Assembly: GCA_934476235.1 (NCBI GenBank)
Contig: CAKSNL010000005.1
Coordinates: 62,001-126,000 of the forward strand
Direction: 5' to 3'
DNA length: 64,000 bases
Source: an uncultured Clostridia bacterium
Lineage (GTDB): Bacteria; Bacillota; Clostridia; CAKSNL01; HGM11501
A program made the position numbers and the translations under genes. The notes under the pieces are model-generated. The model was not told where the DNA came from. It saw nothing but the letters and a program-made list of their open reading frames with translations, and did no database searches. This document shows positions 27,235-35,766 of this stretch, one piece after another. Every line of letters begins with the position of its first letter. Within the stretch, counting starts at the first letter, position 1.

Positions 27235-27268
27235 GTATGTTTATAAGCTTTTGCCCGGAGGTTAGTTT

Positions 27269-28765
27269 ATGATATATCACAGCAGCAAAGATGTGACAGT
27301 TGAAATTTCGGCTGCGGAGGCAATTGTAAAAGGACTTGCCGATGACGGCGGTCTTTTTGTGCCCGAAAGTATACCGAAGCTCAGCCTGGACGAAATAGTC
27401 GCACTGGGGGATATGAGCTACAGTGACAGAGCGGCGAATATAATAGGATTATATCTGACGGATTTCAGACAGAATGAACTCAAGGAGTGCACTCAGGCAG
27501 CGTACACGCGCGAAAAATTTGAAACTGAGAGCATTGCGCCTATATATAAGCTTAACGAACAGACTTATATATTGGAGCTCTGGCACGGTCCGACGTGCGC
27601 TTTCAAGGATATGGCGCTCCAGCTTTTGCCGCACCTTTTAACCGCATCGCTTGAAAAGACGGGGACGGATAAAAGCGTTGCTATTCTTGTCGCAACAAGC
27701 GGAGATACCGGTAAAGCAGCGCTTTCCGGATTTGCCGATGTGCCCGGCACGAAAATTTTTGTTTTCTATCCCACCGGCGGAACATCTGAGATACAGAAGC
27801 TTCAGATGCAGACGCAGGAGGGTGAAAATGTCGGCGTTTTGGCGATTGACGGGAATTTTGACGATGCGCAGAGCGGCGTTAAGAAAATATTTTCAGACCC
27901 CGAATTTGCGTCAGAGCTTTCTTTGCGCGGAATTGAGCTTTCAAGCGCCAATTCGATAAACTGGGGGCGGCTTGTTCCGCAGATAGTTTATTATGTTTCA
28001 ACGTATGCGGAGCTTGTTAAAAACAAGGAAATAACCTGCGGGGATGAAATAAATGTTTGCGTGCCGACCGGTAATTTCGGTAATATTCTGGCGGCGTATT
28101 ATGCAAAAGAAATGGGCGTTCCGATAAAGAAGCTCATCTGCGCGTCAAACAGCAACAATGTTCTCACGGAGTTTATAAGAACGGGTATTTATAATAAAAA
28201 CCGCACATTTGTAACTACAAATTCACCGTCGATGGATATTCTTATTTCAAGCAATCTCGAAAGACTTTTGTATCACATGTCCGACGGGGATTCGGAACTT
28301 GTCGCTTCTCTTATGCGTCAGCTTAACGAAAACGGGGTCTATGAGGTTCCGGATAAGATAAAGTCAAAGCTTTCGGAGCTTTTCTATGCTGCGTACTGTG
28401 ACGATAAATTTACCTTGCGAACCATTTCTGATATAGAAAGAAACTATTCGTATGTTATGGATACTCATACGGCGGTTGCCCAGAATGTTTATGAGCAGTA
28501 TCTTGCGCAGACGCATGACAGTACGAAGACGGTCATTGCTTCGACCGCCAGCCCGTTTAAGTTTGCGGGCAGTGTCGTTTCCGCGATAAAGGGAGAGGAA
28601 GAGGCGGCAGGTGAGGACGAGTTTAAGCTCATTGATATGCTGTCGGAGCTTTCAAACGAAAAGCCTCCCAAAGCACTTTCCGAGCTGAAAGACAAAGAAA
28701 TAAGATTCCCCGGTGTTTGCGCCAAGGATGAGATGAAAGCGGTCGTTGATAAATTTTTGCAGTAA
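27269..28765 (+). CDS. thrC: Threonine synthase
   Basis: PLP enzyme converting O-phosphohomoserine to threonine. The 498 residues are of the longer threonine synthase class, starting MIYHSSKDVTVEISAAEAIV and containing LADDGGLFVPESIP and the PLP-lysine segment GPTCAFKDMALQLLPHL. ATSGDTGKAAL binds the cofactor phosphate. It is preceded by CCGGAGG and followed by a strong terminator. With asd and metA/metY elsewhere in the window it belongs to the aspartate family pathway, but no hom or thrB is next to it. Confidence 0.95.
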   Translation: MIYHSSKDVTVEISAAEAIVKGLADDGGLFVPESIPKLSLDEIVALGDMSYSDRAANIIGLYLTDFRQNELKECTQAAYTREKFETESIAPIYKLNEQTYILELWHGPTCAFKDMALQLLPHLLTASLEKTGTDKSVAILVATSGDTGKAALSGFADVPGTKIFVFYPTGGTSEIQKLQMQTQEGENVGVLAIDGNFDDAQSGVKKIFSDPEFASELSLRGIELSSANSINWGRLVPQIVYYVSTYAELVKNKEITCGDEINVCVPTGNFGNILAAYYAKEMGVPIKKLICASNSNNVLTEFIRTGIYNKNRTFVTTNSPSMDILISSNLERLLYHMSDGDSELVASLMRQLNENGVYEVPDKIKSKLSELFYAAYCDDKFTLRTISDIERNYSYVMDTHTAVAQNVYEQYLAQTHDSTKTVIASTASPFKFAGSVVSAIKGEEEAAGEDEFKLIDMLSELSNEKPPKALSELKDKEIRFPGVCAKDEMKAVVDKFLQ

Positions 28766-28773
28766 GTAAAAAA

Positions 28774-28804
28774 ATAAAAGGCGGGAAGACCCGCCTTTTA
28801 TTTT
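28774..28804. terminator. Terminator between thrC and the DUF1540 gene
   Basis: Perfect stem AAAAGGCGGG (28776-28785)/CCCGCCTTTT (28790-28799) with loop AAGA, flanked by A and T runs, so it works for both convergent genes. Confidence 0.92.
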
Positions 28805-28813
28805 ACAGAACGA

Positions 28814-28981
28814 TTAGCAATCGCATCTGTTTTTGAAAGTAGAGCACTCTGTCTCACATGCCTCGCATGCATTGCCGGACTCAACCTTGATAGAGGCAGC
28901 ATGGCATGCATGATTCTCGTTGTATGCGCACTTTTCAGCGTCGCAGGTAATTCCGTCCAAACGATGTGTGTTCTTATCCAT
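28814..28981 (-). CDS. DUF1540 domain protein, Cys-rich
   Basis: 55-residue protein from the ATG at 28981 (GGAAAG upstream). It has the DUF1540 Cys pattern: GITCDAEKCAYN, HACHAASIKVES, ACEACETECSTF, with nine Cys in all, suggesting a small metal-binding or disulfide-rich protein. The function of DUF1540 is unknown; members occur widely in spore-forming Clostridia. It is a single-gene unit, divergent from the metallophosphoesterase gene, and its leader contains the inverted repeat at 29009-29042. Confidence 0.85.
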   Translation of the reverse strand: MDKNTHRLDGITCDAEKCAYNENHACHAASIKVESGNACEACETECSTFKNRCDC

Positions 28982-29008
28982 AGAGAAAACTTTCCTTTCA
29001 TCGGCGTT

Positions 29009-29042
29009 CGGTATATCCGGATCGGATGATTCGGATATACCG
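29009..29042. repeat. Perfect 11-bp inverted repeat in the DUF1540 leader
   Basis: CGGTATATCCG (29009-29019) and CGGATATACCG (29032-29042), 12 bases apart. There is no T-run. It lies between two divergent genes, in or near the untranslated leader of the DUF1540 gene, so it could be a protein operator or an RNA hairpin. Confidence 0.7.
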
Positions 29043-29058
29043 GCCGTTTTTATAATAA

Positions 29059-29075
29059 AGTACCTGTTCGGTACT
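29059..29075. repeat. Second palindrome in the same intergenic region
   Basis: AGTACC (29059-29064) and GGTACT (29070-29075) with a 5-base spacer, an operator-like 17-mer 16 bases from the first repeat. Confidence 0.6.
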
Positions 29076-29130
29076 GGTGATATTGTTCGCACGGCGTGAG
29101 GATTTTATTCAAAAATGAGGAGAAATTTTA

Positions 29131-29808
29131 ATGTCAATTTACGCTATTTCCGATTTGCATTTGCCGCTCGGCGTGGAAAAGCCGATGGATGTTTTCGGAA
29201 TAAGATGGAATAATTATGTGGAGAGAATAAAGGAAAACTGGATAAAAACAGTAAAAGACGAGGATTATGTTATCATTTCGGGAGATATATCGTGGGCAAC
29301 ATATCTTTCCGAGGCGATAAAAGACCTTGCCTTTATAAATTCGCTTCCGGGAACCAAGATATTATCCCGCGGAAATCACGATTATTGGTGGACGACGCTT
29401 AAAAAAATGAACGAGCTTAAGAAAAATGAAGGGTTTGACAAAATTAATTTTCTCCAGAACGATGCGTATATGATAGGAAAAACGGCAGTTGCCGGGTGCA
29501 GAGGATGGATAACTCCTCTTGAAAAAAAGTTTGGCAGGGATGATGAAAAAATATACAGGCGAGAGCTTTTAAGGATGGAAATGTCGATAAATGACGCCAT
29601 AAAAAAGGGCGCCGAAAAGATTATTTTGTCGGTACATTATCCGCCGCTCGCGGACTTTTACGAAATTATCCGAAAATACAATGTCGATATTGCATTATAC
29701 GGGCATTTGCACCACGAAACAATGGGTAGTTATGTTGAAATTTCGGAGCGGACCAAGCTTGTTTCTTGTGACTATTTATCATTTTTTCCCGAAAAAATTA
29801 TTCTTTGA
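29131..29808 (+). CDS. Calcineurin-type metallophosphoesterase
   Basis: 225 residues with the complete two-metal phosphoesterase motif set: AISDLHLP (Asp8, His10), ISGDISWATY, SRGNHDYWW, SVHYPPLAD and YGHLHHE. No signal peptide or membrane helix, so cytoplasmic. The substrate is unknown; related Firmicute proteins are annotated only by family. It stands alone between a divergent gene and the tig promoter, behind GAGGAG. Confidence 0.92.
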   Translation: MSIYAISDLHLPLGVEKPMDVFGIRWNNYVERIKENWIKTVKDEDYVIISGDISWATYLSEAIKDLAFINSLPGTKILSRGNHDYWWTTLKKMNELKKNEGFDKINFLQNDAYMIGKTAVAGCRGWITPLEKKFGRDDEKIYRRELLRMEMSINDAIKKGAEKIILSVHYPPLADFYEIIRKYNVDIALYGHLHHETMGSYVEISERTKLVSCDYLSFFPEKIIL

Positions 29809-29817
29809 AAATTTTAC

Positions 29818-29845
29818 TTGAAAAATTTTATATATATGGTATAAT
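29818..29845 (+). promoter_or_regulatory. Sigma-A promoter of tig-clpP-clpX
   Basis: TTGAAA (29818-29823), 16 bases, TATAAT (29840-29845), leaving a leader of about 55 bases before tig. Confidence 0.8.
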
Positions 29846-29908
29846 ATTAATTTAGATAGGCTAAACTTGGATTACTATGGTTTGGCGGTTCAGAAAGGAT
29901 GAAGTAAT

Positions 29909-31378
29909 ATGAGTTACACACTTGAAAATGTGGAGAAGAACAAGGTAAAGCTTACCATAGAGGTAGCGTCGGAGCTTTTTGAGGACGGAATGAAGAAGTC
30001 CTACCAGAAAAACGTTAAGTACATTAACGTTCCCGGTTTCCGTAAGGGCAAGGCTCCCAGAAAAATGATTGAGAAAATGTACGGACCTGCTGTATTTTAT
30101 GAGGACGCAGTAAACTTTATTATACCTGATGCATATGATGAAGCAGTAAAGGAAGCTGACATTCACCCCGTATCGCAGCCGGAGATTGACATAGTTACTA
30201 TCGGCGAGGCAGATAAGCCTTTCGTATTCACCGCTGAAGTTTTCACAAAGCCCGAGGTTAAGCTCGGTACATATAAGGGCGTTGAGATTGAGAAGGTTGA
30301 AAACAAGGTGACGGACGCTGACGTTGATGCTGAAATAGCATCCATGCGCGAAAAGAATTCGAGAATGGTTACAGTTGAGGACAGAGCGGCTTTAGACGGC
30401 GACATCACGACTATCGACTATGAGGGATTCTGTGACGGAGTTGCTTTTGAAGGCGGCAAGGGAACAGATTATGAGCTTACACTTGGCAGCGGAACGTTCA
30501 TTCCCGGATTTGAAGAGCAGATTGTCGGCAAAAAGATCGGCGAGGAGTTTGACGTTAACGTGAAATTCCCCGAGGAGTATCATGCCGAGGAGCTTAATGG
30601 CAAGGACGCTGTATTTAAGGTTACACTTAAGGGCATAAAGGTAAAGGAGCTTCCGCAGCTTGACGATGAGTTTGCAAAGGATGTCAGCGAGTTTGATACA
30701 CTTGACGCACTCAAGGAAGATATCAAGAGTAAGCTTACCAAGGAAGCTGAAAATAAGACTAAGGCCGAGATTGAAAACAGAGCTCTTGAGGCGGCTGTTG
30801 AAGGCGCGGAGATTGACCTTCCCGAGTGCATGGTCGACAATCAGGTTGAAAAAATGCTTGAGGATTATGCATACAGGTTAAAGAGTCAGGGTATAGATAT
30901 GAAGATGTACCTTCAGTATACACAGATGACCGAGGAGCAGTTAAAAGAGCAGATGAAGCCTTCTGCAAAGCAGCAGGTTTTGGGCAGCCTCGTATTAGAG
31001 AAGATTGCAGAGCTTGAAAAGCTTGAGGCGACGGATGAAGACATCGAGAAGGAATTTGACAAGATCGCTGAGACCTACAAGATGGAAAAAGACAAGATCA
31101 GAGAGCTTATGGGCGCGAATATTGACGCTATGAAGCAGGATATCGTTACAAATAAGGCTCTTGACGTTCTTGCGGCAAGCGCTAAGCAGACCAAGAAGAA
31201 AGCGGAGAAGAAGGCTGACAAGGCTGAAAAGGAAGAGGGCGAGAAGCCCGCGGCTAAGAAGACTGCCGCAAAGAAGCCCGCAGCTAAGAAGACTGCCGCT
31301 AAGAAAGAGCCTGACAAGGAAGCTGAGCCCAAGAAGAAAACTACCAAGAAGGCAGATAAGGAAAAATCAGCTGAATAA
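29909..31378 (+). CDS. tig: Trigger factor with basic repeat tail
   Basis: Ribosome-bound chaperone and prolyl isomerase. The N-terminal ribosome-docking signature is NVPGFRKGKAPRKMIEKMYG; a FKBP-type domain (about 150-245) and the C-terminal chaperone arms follow. At 489 residues it is about 55-60 longer than usual because of a low-complexity tail from about residue 425, rich in Lys, Ala, Glu and Pro with repeated AAKKTAAKK/AAKKPAAKK units (31252-31311). The tail resembles histone-H1-like bacterial tails. It heads the tig-clpP-clpX operon. Confidence 0.95.
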   Translation: MSYTLENVEKNKVKLTIEVASELFEDGMKKSYQKNVKYINVPGFRKGKAPRKMIEKMYGPAVFYEDAVNFIIPDAYDEAVKEADIHPVSQPEIDIVTIGEADKPFVFTAEVFTKPEVKLGTYKGVEIEKVENKVTDADVDAEIASMREKNSRMVTVEDRAALDGDITTIDYEGFCDGVAFEGGKGTDYELTLGSGTFIPGFEEQIVGKKIGEEFDVNVKFPEEYHAEELNGKDAVFKVTLKGIKVKELPQLDDEFAKDVSEFDTLDALKEDIKSKLTKEAENKTKAEIENRALEAAVEGAEIDLPECMVDNQVEKMLEDYAYRLKSQGIDMKMYLQYTQMTEEQLKEQMKPSAKQQVLGSLVLEKIAELEKLEATDEDIEKEFDKIAETYKMEKDKIRELMGANIDAMKQDIVTNKALDVLAASAKQTKKKAEKKADKAEKEEGEKPAAKKTAAKKPAAKKTAAKKEPDKEAEPKKKTTKKADKEKSAE

Positions 31379-31398
31379 TTATAAGGAGGCTTTAAAGA

Positions 31399-31974
31399 GT
31401 GGTAAATAATATGAGCGACAGAGAAGAACATTCCGGAGAGAGCATTTATTCCAGACTTTTAAAGGACAGAATTATATTCTTAAACGGCGGGATAGACAAT
31501 GCTGTTGCATGCAGCATTATTGCACAGCTTCTGTATCTTGAAAGCGAGGATCCCGATAAGGATATTTGCCTTTATATCAACTGCCCCGGAGGTTCTGTAA
31601 GCGACGGGCTTGCAATTTACGATACGATGAAGTATATAAAGTGCGATGTTTCGACCATCTGTATCGGCATGGCGGCGTCAATGGGCGCGTTCTTACTGTC
31701 AAGCGGAGCAGAAGGCAAAAGGATTGCTCTTCCGAACAGTGAAATAATGATTCATCAGCCCTCGCTCAGTAATGTGTATCAGGGGCAGGCATCCGACGTT
31801 GAGATAATGACCAATCAGATGATGCGCATTAAGGATAAGCTTAACAAAATTCTTGCGGAAAACACAAAGCAGCCGCTTGAAAAAGTAGTCGGCGATACGG
31901 AGCGTGACTATTATCTTACCGCACAGGAAGCCTGCGATTACGGTATAATCGATAAGATTATATCTCATAGGTAA
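31399..31974 (+). CDS. clpP: ATP-dependent Clp protease proteolytic subunit
   Basis: Serine peptidase subunit forming the tetradecameric ClpP barrel. Catalytic residues are visible in GMAASMGAFLL (Ser), SEIMIHQPSL (His) and TERDYYLTAQEA (Asp). I chose the GTG at 31399, nine bases after AGGAGG; an ATG four codons further is the alternative. 191 residues. It works with the ClpX encoded 20 bases downstream. Confidence 0.97.
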   Translation: MVNNMSDREEHSGESIYSRLLKDRIIFLNGGIDNAVACSIIAQLLYLESEDPDKDICLYINCPGGSVSDGLAIYDTMKYIKCDVSTICIGMAASMGAFLLSSGAEGKRIALPNSEIMIHQPSLSNVYQGQASDVEIMTNQMMRIKDKLNKILAENTKQPLEKVVGDTERDYYLTAQEACDYGIIDKIISHR

Positions 31975-31994
31975 TAACCTTTTGGAGGATTTAT

Positions 31995-33266
31995 ATGAAC
32001 AAGGACTCAGAAAGAAAGCAAGTTTGTTGTTCGTTTTGCGGTAAGGGACAGGATGAGGTCAAGCGTCTCATTGCCGGTCCCGGAGTGTATATCTGCGACG
32101 AATGTATAGAACTGTGTTATGACCTCGTGGCGGAAGAAAATGACGATTTTGATTTTCCTGCTTCTTCTGGGGAAATGGGGGAGCTTAAGCTTCTTACACC
32201 GGAGGAGATTAAAGAAAAGCTTGACGAATATGTTATCGGTCAGGATAAGGCGAAAAAGAGCCTTGCCGTGGCGGTGTATAACCACTATAAAAGAATAACC
32301 GGAAAGACCGGTTCCGATGTTGAGATTCAAAAGAGCAACATATTGTTCTTGGGTCCCACCGGCGTCGGGAAGACATATATGGCGCAGACGCTGGCAAAGA
32401 TTTTGGACGTTCCTTTTGCGATTGCGGACGCAACATCCTTAACGGAGGCCGGCTATGTAGGCGAGGATGTTGAAAACATTCTTTTAAAGCTTTTACAGGC
32501 GGCGGATTTTGACATCGAGAGGGCACAGCGCGGCATAATTTACGTCGATGAGATCGACAAGATCTCAAGGCGCTCGGAAAATCCGTCCATAACACGTGAT
32601 GTAAGCGGTGAGGGCGTACAGCAGGCGCTTTTGAAGATTCTTGAAGGCACAGTTGCCAATGTTCCTCCGCAGGGCGGAAGAAAGCATCCGCATCAGGAAT
32701 TTATCCCTTTTGATACAACAAATGTTTTATTTATCTGCAGCGGAGCGTTTGACGGGCTTGAAAAGATAATTCAGAAAAGGCTCGGCTCAAATGTTTTGGG
32801 ATTCGGCAGCAAGATTGACAGTAAAACGGAGCAGAGCACAGGCGAGTATTTCTCAAAGGTGGAGCCGCAGGATCTCTTAAAATTCGGGCTTATTCCCGAG
32901 TTTATCGGCAGACTTCCGATAGTTGTTGCTTTGGAAAATCTCGACAAGGAAGCGCTCATTAATATTCTGACAAAGCCGAAAAATGCTATAATTAAGCAGT
33001 ATAAGGCTCTCTGCGGATATGACGGAGTGGAGCTTGAGTTTACGCCCGACGCACTTGACGCTATCGCAGATAAGGCGATAAAGCGATCTACCGGTGCAAG
33101 AGGACTCAGAGCCATTATAGAAGAGATAATGAGCGAAGTTATGTTTTTTGCACCGTCGGATAAAACGATCGAGAAAATAGTGGTGACAAAGGAAGCAGTG
33201 GAAAAAACGGCTCCCGTCACGGTTATAAGATCGTCCGACAGGAAGAAAACGGGAACAGAAGGATAA
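31995..33266 (+). CDS. clpX: ATP-dependent Clp protease ATP-binding subunit ClpX
   Basis: AAA+ unfoldase that feeds substrates to ClpP. The 423 residues comprise the N-terminal C4 zinc-binding domain (CSFCGKGQDEVKRL to ICDECIELC), Walker A GPTGVGKTYMAQ near residue 120, Walker B IIYVDEIDKI, the pore segment GYVGEDVEN and the RSTGARGLRAIIEEIM sensor region. It is the last gene of the operon and is followed by a strong terminator. Confidence 0.98.
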   Translation: MNKDSERKQVCCSFCGKGQDEVKRLIAGPGVYICDECIELCYDLVAEENDDFDFPASSGEMGELKLLTPEEIKEKLDEYVIGQDKAKKSLAVAVYNHYKRITGKTGSDVEIQKSNILFLGPTGVGKTYMAQTLAKILDVPFAIADATSLTEAGYVGEDVENILLKLLQAADFDIERAQRGIIYVDEIDKISRRSENPSITRDVSGEGVQQALLKILEGTVANVPPQGGRKHPHQEFIPFDTTNVLFICSGAFDGLEKIIQKRLGSNVLGFGSKIDSKTEQSTGEYFSKVEPQDLLKFGLIPEFIGRLPIVVALENLDKEALINILTKPKNAIIKQYKALCGYDGVELEFTPDALDAIADKAIKRSTGARGLRAIIEEIMSEVMFFAPSDKTIEKIVVTKEAVEKTAPVTVIRSSDRKKTGTEG

Positions 33267-33317
33267 AAAAATACCACCTTTAGCCGGTCCGTGATAAGAA
33301 AGTATCGGTTTTGCGTA

Positions 33318-33351
33318 AAAAGCACTGTAACCTTAAGGTTACAGTGCTTTT
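33318..33351 (+). terminator. Terminator after clpX
   Basis: An uninterrupted 34-base palindrome with 17-bp arms centred on TTAA (33318-33334/33335-33351), ending in a T-rich stretch. Confidence 0.88.
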
Positions 33352-33369
33352 ATATTTTATTTTTCGAAA

Positions 33370-33509
33370 AGTAATGTGCAAAACTGCCATGGGCATCATA
33401 AAAGCAAGATTTTTTGATGAAGTGCAAGGCAAAAAAGCGAAGAATCCTGACGGATTTTGAGCTTTTTTAACATAGCAATTCGCGAAAAAGATGCTTTTAG
33501 GACGTTACT
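33370..33509. repeat. Non-coding imperfect inverted-repeat element
   Basis: About 140 bases that fold back on themselves: end repeats AGTAATG (33370-33376)/CGTTACT (33503-33509, one G-T pair), TAAAAGCA (33399-33406)/TGCTTTTA (33492-33499), and an apical hairpin AAAAAAGC (33431-33438)/GCTTTTTT (33461-33468) with AATCC/GGATT inside. No open frame. It could be a small dispersed repeat (MITE-like), or the terminator of metA plus decayed sequence; the apical hairpin has T-runs on both strands. Confidence 0.55.
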
Positions 33510-33544
33510 GTTTTATTACGGGACGGCTTTTGGGTGGTATTTTT

Positions 33545-34462
33545 TTACCGTATTGCGGAAATATCGTAAGGCGTGTTCTGATATACAAAGTAGTTGAGCC
33601 AGTTTGAGTAGATCAGATTTGCATGGCTTCGCCATTTTACGATCGGTTCTTTGGTCACATCGTCATCGGGAAAATAATTTTCGGGAACGCGGGGATTCAT
33701 CCCCGCGTTTTTATCACGGAAATATTCATCGGAAAGCGTGTATTTATCATATTCGGAGTGACCGGTTATGAATATCTGCCGCCCCTCATCTGTCGCTGCG
33801 GCGTAAAGCCCCGCCTTGTCCGAAACGGCGAGGATTTTTATCTCGGGGTGTTTTTTTACATCTTCGATGTCAATCGTTGTATGGCGTGAATGGGGAACGA
33901 AAAACTCGTCGTCAAATCCGCGCAGAAGTATCGGGTTTTTGTGGACCACACGGTGAGCGTAAACGCCCGAGAGCTTTTCGGGAAGGAGGTGCTTTTCAAT
34001 TCCGTAATGATAATAAAGCGCCGCCTGTGCACCCCAGCAGATGTGAAATGTGGAGTGGACGTTGGTTTTCGTCCATTCCATGATCTCACAAAGCTCCTCC
34101 CAGTAGTTGACCTCGTGATAATCCATTTTTTCAACCGGAGCGCCGGTGATTATGAAACCGTCGAATTTCCGGCTTTTTATTTCCGAAAAGGTTTTATAAA
34201 ACTTTAACATATGCTCCTCGGAAACATTTTTCGCCTTATGAGTGCTGACCTGGATAAGCTCAACCTCGACCTGTAAGGGTGTGTTTCCCAAAAGCCTTGA
34301 AAGCTGTGTTTCAGTGGTGATTTTATTGGGCATGAGGTTTAATATCCCGATCTGAAGAGGTCTGATATCCTGGCTCATGGCGCGCTTTTCGTCCATCACG
34401 AAAATGTTTTCTCCGGCAAGAATTTTGGCTGCCGGTAAATTGTCAGGTATTTTGATCGGCAA
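33545..34462 (-). CDS. metA: Homoserine O-acetyltransferase (MetA type)
   Basis: Activates homoserine for methionine synthesis. The 305 residues start at TTG (34462) behind AAGGAG. MetA signatures: RPLQIGILNLMPNKITTETQ, FDGFIITGAPVE, and the acyl-enzyme Cys142 in FHICWGAQAALYYHYG. Residue 111 is Glu; in characterised MetA proteins Glu111 goes with acetyl-CoA and Gly with succinyl-CoA, so acetylation is predicted. It lies 13 bases after metY, which uses O-acetylhomoserine, so the two enzymes make a consistent pathway. It is the last gene of the unit under the metal-ion riboswitch. Confidence 0.94.
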   Translation of the reverse strand: MPIKIPDNLPAAKILAGENIFVMDEKRAMSQDIRPLQIGILNLMPNKITTETQLSRLLGNTPLQVEVELIQVSTHKAKNVSEEHMLKFYKTFSEIKSRKFDGFIITGAPVEKMDYHEVNYWEELCEIMEWTKTNVHSTFHICWGAQAALYYHYGIEKHLLPEKLSGVYAHRVVHKNPILLRGFDDEFFVPHSRHTTIDIEDVKKHPEIKILAVSDKAGLYAAATDEGRQIFITGHSEYDKYTLSDEYFRDKNAGMNPRVPENYFPDDDVTKEPIVKWRSHANLIYSNWLNYFVYQNTPYDISAIR

Positions 34463-34475
34463 AAAAATCAGCTCC

Positions 34476-35756
34476 TTATATGGATTTTAACGCTTCGTCA
34501 ATATCGGCGATGATGTCCTCGGCGTCTTCGATTCCGCATGAGAATCTTATAAGGTCAGCCGATACGCCGGCGGCGATAAGCTCGGAATCGCTCATCTGGC
34601 GGTGTGTGGAGCTTGCCGGGTGCAGACAGCAGGTTTTTGAGTCCGCAACGTGAGTTTCAATGGACGCGAGACGAAGATTTGACATGAACTTTTCCGCCGC
34701 ACTTCTTCCGCCCTTGACGCCGAAGCTGATGACGCCCGATGCGCCGTTCTTTAAGTATTTTTCGGAGAGGGAATAGTACTTGTCGCCCGGAAGCGCGGGA
34801 TAGCGCACCCAGGATATTTTATCATTTTCCGAAAGATACTCGGAAACCTTTAAGGCATTGTCGCTGTGGCGCTTCATGCGAAGCTCAAGGCTTTCAAGTC
34901 CGAGAGATATTAAATATGCGTTTTCGGGCGCCTGGATTGAACCCAGGTCGCGCATAAGCTGAACCGTCGCCTTGGTGATGAACGCCGCGTCACCGAACTT
35001 TTCGGAGTATATAACGCCGTGATAGCTTTCGTCCGGTGTGCAGAGACCGGGGAATTTATCGGGGTACTTTGACCAGTCGAAATTCCCGGAATCAACTATG
35101 GCGCCGCCGACCGTGCTGGCGTGACCGTCCATGTACTTCGTGGTGGAATGGGTCACAATGTCCGCTCCGAATTCGAACGGACGGCAGTTGACGGGGGTCG
35201 CAAATGTGTTGTCCACGATCAGCGGAACTCCGTGACGGTGCGCCGCCGCAGCAAATTTTTCAAAATCCAGAACCGCGAGCGAGGGATTTGCTATCGTTTC
35301 GCCGAACACTGCTTTGGTGTTGGGGCGAAAGGCAGCCTCCAGCTCCTCAGAAGTACAGTCGGGCGAAACAAAGGTGAAGTCGACGCCCATCTTCTTCATT
35401 GTGACCGCGAAAAGATTATACGTTCCGCCGTAGACAGCGGAGGACGCAACAACATGGCTGCCGCATTCTGCAATGTTAAAGACAGCGTAGAAATTCGCCG
35501 ACTGACCGGAGGAGGTGAGCATTGCGCTTTTTCCGCCCTCAAGAGCTGCAATTCTTGCGGCAACATGATCATTTGTCGGGTTTGCAAGGCGGGAATAGAA
35601 GTAGCCCGAATCCTCCAAATTAAAGAGTCTGCCCATGGCTTCGCTTGTGTCATATTTAAACGTAGTGCTCTGGATTATCGGGATCTGTCTCGGTTCGCCG
35701 TTTTTGGGCGTGTAGCCTGACTGAATACATTTCGTTCCTATTTTATAGTCCTTCAT
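34476..35756 (-). CDS. metY: O-acetylhomoserine sulfhydrylase
   Basis: PLP enzyme of the Cys/Met metabolism family that makes homocysteine from O-acetylhomoserine and sulfide. The 426-residue length is typical of O-acetylhomoserine aminocarboxypropyltransferase rather than the shorter MetB/MetC. The PLP-lysine segment is VTHSTTKYMDGHASTVGG; the N-terminus IGTKCIQSGYTP-like and IPIIQSTTFKYDTSEAM are diagnostic. Start ATG behind AAGGAGG. It sits between the small membrane protein gene and metA. A methionine gamma-lyase-like activity is a less likely alternative. Confidence 0.93.
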   Translation of the reverse strand: MKDYKIGTKCIQSGYTPKNGEPRQIPIIQSTTFKYDTSEAMGRLFNLEDSGYFYSRLANPTNDHVAARIAALEGGKSAMLTSSGQSANFYAVFNIAECGSHVVASSAVYGGTYNLFAVTMKKMGVDFTFVSPDCTSEELEAAFRPNTKAVFGETIANPSLAVLDFEKFAAAAHRHGVPLIVDNTFATPVNCRPFEFGADIVTHSTTKYMDGHASTVGGAIVDSGNFDWSKYPDKFPGLCTPDESYHGVIYSEKFGDAAFITKATVQLMRDLGSIQAPENAYLISLGLESLELRMKRHSDNALKVSEYLSENDKISWVRYPALPGDKYYSLSEKYLKNGASGVISFGVKGGRSAAEKFMSNLRLASIETHVADSKTCCLHPASSTHRQMSDSELIAAGVSADLIRFSCGIEDAEDIIADIDEALKSI

Positions 35757-35766
35757 CGGTGCCTCC

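Noticed and set aside
27195..27240. Possible tRNA gene, because of GGTTCGACTCC
   Set aside because: No acceptor stem, D-arm or anticodon arm can be built within 80 bases on either strand.
27192..27268. Threonine T-box leader before thrC
   Set aside because: Only 77 bases are available and the T-box sequence (TGGNACCGCG) is absent.
29059..29075. LexA (SOS) box
   Set aside because: Only one half resembles CGAAC; the symmetric CGAAC-N4-GTTCG pattern is not present.
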